Translations under genes and position numbers: made by a program
The notes under the pieces: generated by a model
Seen by the model: the letters and a program-made list of their open reading frames with translations, nothing else
What the model was told of the DNA's origin: nothing
Database searches by the model: none
Part shown: positions 58,908-64,000 of the stretch, piece by piece
How the letters are laid out: each line of letters begins with the position of its first letter
Position numbering within the stretch: position 1 is the first letter of the stretch
Assembly: GCA_965203435.1 (NCBI GenBank)
Contig: CBDBCU010000002.1
Span: forward strand, 1-64,000
Source: CBDBCU01 sp965203435
GTDB taxonomy: Bacteria; Chloroflexota; Dehalococcoidia; Lucifugimonadales; UBA3495
Direction of reading: 5' to 3'
DNA length: 64,000 nt

Positions 58908-59750
58908 TTATTTTTGGGCGCGGACTTCCTTGGCCCGGTCGATAATCCGCTGAGCGTCGGCCAGGGTCCGGGCGGCATAGTCCGTGTAACTGGTCAGCAG
59001 GGGGTGGACGCGCCGTTCATACTCCTCGCCGCCGGCATAGGCGCTATAGACCGACGGCGGGATGGACAGGCGAAAGTCCCGCAGTTCCGGGTCATTATAG
59101 CGGATATTGCCCAGTAGCTCGCCAATGTTATGGGTGCTGCGGTAGCGGGCCCCATGGGCTTCCAACAGGGCTTTCATGCCGTGTTCCAGCACGCCCTGAG
59201 CCTGCTGGCCGATTAAGAGGTCGTTGTAACCGCTTTCGGCCATTCTTGCGAATCCGTCCAGATGAATTTCGGCGTGGCGCAGCCTTTCCGAGTAGGGCGT
59301 CCAGATGTGGTCGGATTCGACTTCCCCGTCCTCGTAGTCCTCGGCGTGGTAGTTTTCCGGGTCGCGCGGCATAACTATTCCATCCCGAATGGCGTTGGTT
59401 TCGACGCTGTTGACATAGCGGCGCTGCTGGCGGAACTCGGCCCGGGTGCGCCAGACCAGCTGGGTGGGCGCCTCCCAGCCGTAGCTGGCCCGGGCCGCGG
59501 CCCGGGCAATTTCCTTGAGGACGGCCTGGTCATCGTCCTCCGGCAGCTCGGCCTGGAGCAGCATAATGTCGATGTCGGAGCGCCGGTCGTAGTCGCCGCG
59601 GGCTCTTGAGCCGAACAGGATGACCAGATCGGCCTCCGATACAGCCAGAACGCTCCGGGCCACCGGCAGGGCGCGGCGATCGCAGCGTTTTTTCGGGGCC
59701 GGCGCTACCAACGGATCGGCGGCGGCCGGGACGGCTTGCGGGCTACTCAT
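58908..59750 (-). CDS. MNT-type nucleotidyltransferase fused to a HEPN domain
   Basis: 280 residues. GSRARGDYDRRSDIDIM (residues ~47-63) is the GS..DxD core of a minimal nucleotidyltransferase; Glu/Asp later supply a third acid. The C-terminal half (ERLRHAEIHLDGFARMAES, QAQGVLEHGMKALLEAHGARYRSTHNIGELL) is a HEPN domain with the common THNxxEL motif. In HEPN/MNT toxin-antitoxin modules the MNT AMPylates the HEPN; here both lie in one chain. First gene of the minus-strand operon containing the DUF499 ATPase. Confidence 0.82.
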   Translation of the reverse strand: MSSPQAVPAAADPLVAPAPKKRCDRRALPVARSVLAVSEADLVILFGSRARGDYDRRSDIDIMLLQAELPEDDDQAVLKEIARAAARASYGWEAPTQLVWRTRAEFRQQRRYVNSVETNAIRDGIVMPRDPENYHAEDYEDGEVESDHIWTPYSERLRHAEIHLDGFARMAESGYNDLLIGQQAQGVLEHGMKALLEAHGARYRSTHNIGELLGNIRYNDPELRDFRLSIPPSVYSAYAGGEEYERRVHPLLTSYTDYAARTLADAQRIIDRAKEVRAQK

Positions 59751-59898
59751 AACGGCGTTCTCCTATTCGATCAATCGCTTTCCGATTGTTGCTTGGCGGG
59801 CCGACCGGCTTTGTTTTACTGTTGACGGGGGCCATTATACTGCGTCCGGGATGGAATTGCAAATCCCTGATTACTGGTCAAGACAATCGCACATAGCA

Positions 59899-60000
59899 AC
59901 CGTCATTCCCGCGTAAGCGGGAATCTCGAACGGTACTGCCTTAGGATGCCGCAGTCTTGGCAAGCCACTGCGGGATTCCCGCTTACGCGGGAATGACGGT
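59899..60000. repeat. R1 element, interior reversed
   Basis: Interior GAACGGTACTGCCTTAGGAT..GCCGCAGTCTTGGCAAGCCA is the reverse complement of the 1126-type interior, so R1 copies occur in both directions. Confidence 0.8.
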
Positions 60001-60091
60001 AAGAGGGGCGGGAAGGACGGTAGAAAGGGGGCAGGAAGGACGGTATGCGGTTCTTTAGGTATATGCAAATCCCGCCATTGCTGGTACCCCA

Positions 60092-60120
60092 TTGCAAACC
60101 CGGCCCTAGTGTGCTACACT
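60092..60120 (+). promoter_or_regulatory. Promoter of mnmA
   Basis: TTGCAA (60092-60097), 17 bases, TGC then TACACT (60115-60120); start about 3 bases before ATG 60130, nearly leaderless. Confidence 0.6.
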
Positions 60121-60129
60121 AATTCCATT

Positions 60130-61239
60130 ATGAACGCGCTGAACGGGCTGAACCGAAACAAGGTCGTCGTGGCGATGAGCGGCGGCGTGGATTCCTCGGT
60201 GGCGGCCCTGCTGCTGCGGCGGCAGGGCTACGACCTGGTGGGCGTTACCCTGAAGCTCTACAGCCTGGATAGCGCCGACCTGCCCGATTATTACCGGGGC
60301 TGCTGCACGGTGGACGATGTGGAGGATGCCCGGGCCGTCTGCCGCCGCTTGGAAATTCCCCACTATGTGCTGAATGTGCAGCGGGAGTTTCAGGAGTATG
60401 TCATTGACTACTTCTGCCGGGAGTATCAGCAGGGGCGCACTCCCCATCCCTGCATTGCCTGCAACGACAAGATAAAGTTCAACTTTCTGGCGCACCGGGC
60501 TGCCATCCTGGACGCCGCCTATGTCGCTACCGGCCATTACGCCCGCATCGAGCCGGCCCCGGCCGGCGGCTGGGACCTCAAGCGCGGCGTGGACGCCGCC
60601 AAGGACCAGTCCTATGTCCTGTTCGGGATGGGGCAGGAGGAACTGAGCCGCACCCTGCTGCCGGTGGGCGGTTATGCCAAAGCGGCCATCCGCCAACTGG
60701 CGCAGGAGGCCGATTTTCCCAACGCCGCCAAGCCGGACAGCCAGGACATTTGCTTTATCCCTTTCGGCGATTACAAAGCCTTTCTGGCGGAACGGGTGGC
60801 GCCGGCCGCCGGGGAAGTGGTGGATACCGCCGGGCGGGTCTTGGGGACGCATCAAGGCATTGAGTTTTTCACCGTGGGGCAGCGGCGCGGCTTGGGCGTA
60901 ACCGGCCCGGAACCCCTGTATGCCCTGCGCCTGGAGCCGGAAACCAACCGGGTGGTGGTCGGCCCGGAGGCGGATTTGTATCAGGATAAGATGTCCGTGG
61001 CCCGGGTCAACTATATCGCCGGAACGCCGCCGGCCGGGCCGACGCCGGTAACGGTGAAAATCCGCTATCAGTTCGCCGCCGCGCCGGCCATCCTGCATCC
61101 CCGGCCCGATAGCGCCCGGGTTTGCTTTGAGCGGCCGCAGCGGGCCATTGCCCCGGGCCAGGCGGCGGTCTTTTATCAGGAGGACACCGTGCTGGGCGGC
61201 GGCTTTATTGCCGCCGGCCCGCCGCCGGCCGAGGTCTAG
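60130..61239 (+). CDS. mnmA: tRNA-specific 2-thiouridylase MnmA
   Basis: 369 residues from ATG 60130. PP-loop VVVAMSGGVDSSVAALLL (residues ~10-27), first catalytic Cys in HPCIACNDKIKF, second in PDSQDICFIPFGDYKAFL, and C-terminal beta-barrel (QRRGLGVTGPEPLYAL). Thiolates the wobble U34 of Lys, Glu and Gln tRNAs with sulfur from IscS/Tus-type carriers. Complete; 6 bases separate it from rnhB, which is probably co-transcribed. Confidence 0.96.
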   Translation: MNALNGLNRNKVVVAMSGGVDSSVAALLLRRQGYDLVGVTLKLYSLDSADLPDYYRGCCTVDDVEDARAVCRRLEIPHYVLNVQREFQEYVIDYFCREYQQGRTPHPCIACNDKIKFNFLAHRAAILDAAYVATGHYARIEPAPAGGWDLKRGVDAAKDQSYVLFGMGQEELSRTLLPVGGYAKAAIRQLAQEADFPNAAKPDSQDICFIPFGDYKAFLAERVAPAAGEVVDTAGRVLGTHQGIEFFTVGQRRGLGVTGPEPLYALRLEPETNRVVVGPEADLYQDKMSVARVNYIAGTPPAGPTPVTVKIRYQFAAAPAILHPRPDSARVCFERPQRAIAPGQAAVFYQEDTVLGGGFIAAGPPPAEV

Positions 61240-61245
61240 CCGCTA

Positions 61246-61881
61246 ATGCCGGACTGGTCGTTGGAACGGCAGTTGTACCGGCAGGGTTTGACCGCCGTTG
61301 CCGGGGTGGATGAAGTCGGCCGCGGCCCCTTGGCCGGCCCGGTCGTGGCGGCGGCGGTAATCCTGCCCGCCGACTTGACCGGTAATGAACCCTGGCTGGC
61401 CGCCCTGGACGACAGCAAGCGCCTGTCAGCCCGGCAACGGGAAAAGGCTTTGCCGCTGATTGAACAGAACGCCGTCGCCGTGTCCCTGGCGATGGAATCG
61501 CCGGCGGAAATTGACGGCTGGGGCATTGGACCAGCGGCAATCCGGGCGATGCTGCGGGCGGTGGAGGGCTTGGCCGTCCGGCCGCAGCATCTGCTGATCG
61601 ACTATGTTCCCCTCAAGGAAAGTCCCTATCCCTTTGACACCCTGGTTAAGGGCGACCAGCGCAGTTATTCCATCGCCGCCGCGTCCATCGTTGCCAAAGT
61701 CGCCCGGGATCAGATTATGATGCAAGCCGAAACCCGCTATCCCGGCTATGGCTTTGCCCGCAATAAGGGCTATCCCACCGCCCAGCATCGGGCCAAACTG
61801 CGCGAATTAGGCCCCTGCCCCTTGCACCGCCGTTCCTTTGCCCCGGTGCGGCAGGCGGTTTTGGCTTGGGGCGGGGAATAG
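61246..61881 (+). CDS. rnhB: Ribonuclease HII
   Basis: 211 residues. VAGVDEVGRGPLAGPVVAAAV contains the first acidic pair (DE), LDDSKRLSARQRE the third acid, IDYVPLK the next Asp and SIVAKVARDQIM the last, as needed for two-metal RNase H activity on RNA-DNA hybrids. ATG 61246. Followed 1 base later by yraN. Confidence 0.96.
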   Translation: MPDWSLERQLYRQGLTAVAGVDEVGRGPLAGPVVAAAVILPADLTGNEPWLAALDDSKRLSARQREKALPLIEQNAVAVSLAMESPAEIDGWGIGPAAIRAMLRAVEGLAVRPQHLLIDYVPLKESPYPFDTLVKGDQRSYSIAAASIVAKVARDQIMMQAETRYPGYGFARNKGYPTAQHRAKLRELGPCPLHRRSFAPVRQAVLAWGGE

Positions 61882-61882
61882 G

Positions 61883-62275
61883 ATGGCGGCGGGCCGCGTC
61901 CGCTTGGGACGGCAGGGGGAACGGCTGGCCCGCCAGTATCTGGAGGGGGCCGGCTATGGGATTGTGGCCGCCAACTATCGCTGCCCCTGGGGGGAGATTG
62001 ACCTGGTGGCGCGGGATGGGAGGGAACTGGTCTTTGTCGAGGTGCGCACCCGCCGCAGCGCCAACTATGGTACGCCGCCGGAATCCATCACCGCCGCCAA
62101 GCGGGAACATCTGCGGGCGGCGGCCCTGGACTACCTGCAAAAGCGCCATCCGGAGCCGGGCCGCTCGGAAATCCCCTGGCGCATTGACCTAATCAGCATC
62201 CGCTTTGCCGCCGCCGGGAAAGGCTCGTCCCCGTCGCCGCAGCTGGAACACCTGAAATATGCGGTAGAGGGGTAG
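61883..62275 (+). CDS. yraN: YraN/UPF0102 nuclease-fold protein
   Basis: 130 residues. GRQGERLARQYLEGAGYGIVAANYR and WGEIDLVARDGRELVFVEVRTR is the UPF0102 PD-(D/E)xK-like core (E.D...ExR here: VEVRTR). ATG 61883 immediately follows rnhB (TAGG), as in many bacteria where rnhB-yraN is a conserved pair. Exact function unknown. Confidence 0.92.
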   Translation: MAAGRVRLGRQGERLARQYLEGAGYGIVAANYRCPWGEIDLVARDGRELVFVEVRTRRSANYGTPPESITAAKREHLRAAALDYLQKRHPEPGRSEIPWRIDLISIRFAAAGKGSSPSPQLEHLKYAVEG

Positions 62276-62320
62276 GGGTTTCTTGCTGCCCTCGCCTCGA
62301 CCGTCATTCCCGTCCCCCTT

Positions 62321-62420
62321 ACCGTCATTCCCGCGTAAGCGGGAACCCCGAACGGTATTGCCTTATGATGGTATTGTCGGCAGGCAACCGTGAGATTCCC
62401 GCTTGCGCGGGAATGACGGT
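62321..62420. repeat. R1 element
   Basis: Left arm ends GGGAACC; right arm has CTTGCGC; interior GAACGGTATTGCCTTATGAT. Confidence 0.75.
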
Positions 62421-62534
62421 TGCGGGGGGACGGCGGGAAGGGCGGTAAGATAAGATGTCAAAGATAGGCCAATGCCTTAACCGACCGGCCGCGGCCGCTT
62501 GCCGCATCCCCCAAGAAAGGAGTAGAATAGCAGT

Positions 62535-63047
62535 ATGAACCCTGAATCCGACCGGCCTTGGTGGTCGTGGGCGCCCAACTTTCCCAAGCCGGCCATCATC
62601 GTCCTAGCCTTGGCCGTCGACCTGATTATTGGCGGCACCTGGTTTTATGGCATCTTTATCCGGGGGGAATCCACCTTCAGCAGCCCCAGCCCGGTGGGGG
62701 ATGTCATTATCAACGCCAATCCGATGGCCAATGTGGTCACCGCCCTGGCCCTGATCCAACTCAACCTGGAGGTGATTTATATGATCCTCACCAAACGGCG
62801 CAATCTGTACGAAAAGGAACAGGCCGTAGCCAAAGCCGAAGTCCGGGCCAAAGCCGAGGGCATTGCCGAGGGCAAAGCCCAAGCCCAAGCTGAGGCCCAA
62901 GCCCAAGCCGAAGCCGCCGCGGCCGCCCGCATCCGGGAATGGTACGAAGCCCACCGCCACGACCTGACCAATGCGCCGCCGCCGCCTTTCAGCAACGGCT
63001 ACCAGAACGGCGCCGGCCGCCAGCCCGATTCCCCCGACCAAGAGTAA
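62535..63047 (+). CDS. Two-helix membrane protein with Ala/Glu/Gln coiled coil, copy C
   Basis: 170 residues, ATG 62535 after AAGAAAGGAG. Two membrane segments (about residues 19-40 and 60-84, PAIIVLALAVDLIIGGTWFY and VVTALALIQLNLEVIYMIL), then a coiled coil (KEQAVAKAEVRAKAEGIAEG and AQAEAQAQAEA), and a Pro/Asn-rich tail. Same architecture as the paralog pair at 32670 and 33382, though the sequence is only distantly alike. No known function. Confidence 0.7.
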   Translation: MNPESDRPWWSWAPNFPKPAIIVLALAVDLIIGGTWFYGIFIRGESTFSSPSPVGDVIINANPMANVVTALALIQLNLEVIYMILTKRRNLYEKEQAVAKAEVRAKAEGIAEGKAQAQAEAQAQAEAAAAARIREWYEAHRHDLTNAPPPPFSNGYQNGAGRQPDSPDQE

Positions 63048-63049
63048 AA

Positions 63050-63072
63050 GGGGCGGCGTTTCCGCCGCCCCC
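63050..63072 (+). terminator. Possible terminator hairpin
   Basis: GGGGCGGCG TTTC CGCCGCCCC directly after the stop; no T run follows, so it may only be an RNA-end structure. Confidence 0.4.
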
Positions 63073-63073
63073 T

Positions 63074-63101
63074 ACCGTCATTCCCGCGCAAGCGGGAACC
63101 C
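63074..63101. repeat. R1 single arm
   Basis: Left arm, 13 bases before the next full copy. Confidence 0.65.
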
Positions 63102-63113
63102 GGCAGCCTCTCG

Positions 63114-63212
63114 ACCGTCATTCCCGCGTAAGCGGGAATCTCACGGTTGCCTGCCGACAATACCATCATAAGGCAATACCGTCGGGATTCCCGCTTACGC
63201 GGGAATGACGGT
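63114..63212. repeat. R1 element
   Basis: Full copy, interior CACGGTTGCCTGCCGACAAT. Confidence 0.8.
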
Positions 63213-63301
63213 CGAGGCGGTGCTTGACACCCACCCCAATCCTTGCCATAATCCCCCCGCAGCCATCCCCAATCCCCCCCACCGCCGGAGGTTTCCCCCT
63301 T

Positions 63302-64000
63302 ATGCCTAGCCTGGAGTTTAAGGGCAAGCAGCATATTTATGCCCATCACCTTACCGTCCCTTACCGGCCGCTGGTGGTGGATCCGGCCAAATCCCTCAAC
63401 CCCACGACGGCCGACAGCAACCTCATCATCCACGGCGACAACCTCCACGCCCTCAAAGCCCTGCTGCCGCGCTACGCCGGCCGGGTCAAGTGCATTTACA
63501 TTGACCCGCCCTACAACACCGGCAACGAGGGCTGGATTTACAACGACAAGGTCAACAGCTCCCTGATGCAGGCGTGGCTGAACCAGAACCGCCCGGTGGA
63601 CAACGAGGATTTGGAACGCCACGACAAGTGGCTCTGTATGCTGTGGCCGCGGCTGCATATCCTCAAGGATTTGTTGACCGATGATGGCGTCATTTTCGTA
63701 TCCATCGACGACAACGAACAGCATCACCTGCGGATGCTTATGGACGAAATCTTTGGCGCGGAGAACTTTATTGCCTGCCTGCCTACCGTTATGAATCTGA
63801 AAGGCAACAACGACGAATTCGGATTCGCCGGAACCCACGAATATACCCTTGCTTGGGCAAAGGACAAGGGCATTGTCCATATCGGCGAGTTTATGCTGGA
63901 CGAGGACGAACTGGCGGATTGGCAAGAGGACGAGCATGGTTATTACAAGAAAGGGGCTGGCTTAAAGGCCACCGGCGTCAACGCCCCCCGGAGCCGCCGG
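63302..64000 (+). CDS. Type III-like adenine-specific DNA methyltransferase (3' partial)
   Basis: 233 residues seen, open to the window end. HGDNLHALKALL (motif region preceding), IYIDPPYNTGNEGWIYNDKV is the DPPY catalytic motif and ..DGVIFVSIDDNEQHHLRMLMDEIFG is typical of Mod subunits of type III restriction systems. It should methylate adenine. Start ATG 63302 after CCGGAGG; a C7 run lies 22 bases upstream. A restriction or helicase partner, if any, is beyond the window. Confidence 0.9.
   Translation, partial: MPSLEFKGKQHIYAHHLTVPYRPLVVDPAKSLNPTTADSNLIIHGDNLHALKALLPRYAGRVKCIYIDPPYNTGNEGWIYNDKVNSSLMQAWLNQNRPVDNEDLERHDKWLCMLWPRLHILKDLLTDDGVIFVSIDDNEQHHLRMLMDEIFGAENFIACLPTVMNLKGNNDEFGFAGTHEYTLAWAKDKGIVHIGEFMLDEDELADWQEDEHGYYKKGAGLKATGVNAPRSRR

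Noticed and set aside
1126..63212. R1 copies as CRISPR repeats
   Set aside because: They are scattered singly, about 100 bp long, palindromic and without regular spacers or cas genes.
1..64000. tRNA, rRNA or transposase genes
   Set aside because: None were recognised on reading either strand; the mobile-like repeats have no coding partner in this window.

Overview
This is a GC-rich (roughly 60 percent or more by eye) bacterial chromosome segment. Housekeeping genes are separated by spacers packed with short dispersed inverted repeats. The gene set (dnaX-ybaB, recR, recO, bifunctional hisIE, a TIGR01906-type membrane protein, MaoC-like dehydratases, a SelW-like selenoprotein, PBECR-like/DUF2283 pairs) and frequent extended -10 promoters (TGCTAnnnT) suggest an uncultured Chloroflexota-like lineage. 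That placement is an inference; no rRNA gene is present to test it.

Layout. 1-4 kb: end of an enolase-superfamily gene, then a lipoprotein gene (RCC1-like repeats plus sorbosone-dehydrogenase-like domain) broken at a C20 run and a C7 run. 4-10 kb: purA, three tandem retropepsin-like genes, a trmO-like gene and a frameshifted relA/spoT. 10-17 kb: FMN flavoprotein, pentapeptide protein, SelW-like selenoprotein with an in-frame TGA, two MaoC-like dehydratases, amt, alpha/beta hydrolase. 17-23 kb: CDGSH and FmdB proteins, a PLD-nuclease/P-loop ATPase fusion, mazG with an internal stop, and a pair of promoter-plus-structured-RNA units in front of a NYN-domain nuclease. 23-27 kb: flavin monooxygenase-like gene and a compact restriction-modification module (XRE regulator and probable endonuclease, divergent from a Dam-type methylase, with a palindromic operator between). 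27-36 kb: hisF, HAD hydrolase, hisIE, peptidase S51, argS, two tandem membrane/coiled-coil paralogs, an SGNH-like gene broken at a C16 run. 36-45 kb: ybeY-dnaX-ybaB, recR, recO, a DUF2283/biotinyl-carrier pair, uvrA. 45-50 kb: HicB/HicA-like genes, an aldehyde dehydrogenase, two tandem PBECR-like/DUF2283 modules, leuB. 50-64 kb: a Ca2+/cation antiporter, a HEPN/PaREP1-like gene broken at a G7 run, a JAMM protease, a secreted protein broken at a G12 run, a minus-strand operon (MNT-HEPN nucleotidyltransferase, 43-residue basic protein, DUF499 ATPase, thioredoxin-like protein, dual-specificity phosphatase), mnmA, rnhB-yraN and the start of a type III-like DNA methyltransferase.

Most noteworthy: (1) four unrelated genes, three of them for exported proteins, each interrupted exactly at a C/G homopolymer, which looks like slipped-strand phase variation with every gene OFF in this assembly; (2) a duplicated promoter and RNA hairpin unit with compensatory base changes before a NYN nuclease; (3) the DUF499/MNT-HEPN operon and the PLD-ATPase protein as candidate defence genes; (4) a SelW-like selenoprotein; (5) four dispersed repeat families (called R1-R4 here), with R1 nested inside an R2 copy, which argues that R1 is or was mobile. 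Homopolymer frames, the relA frameshift and the mazG stop could also be assembly errors; reads would decide.
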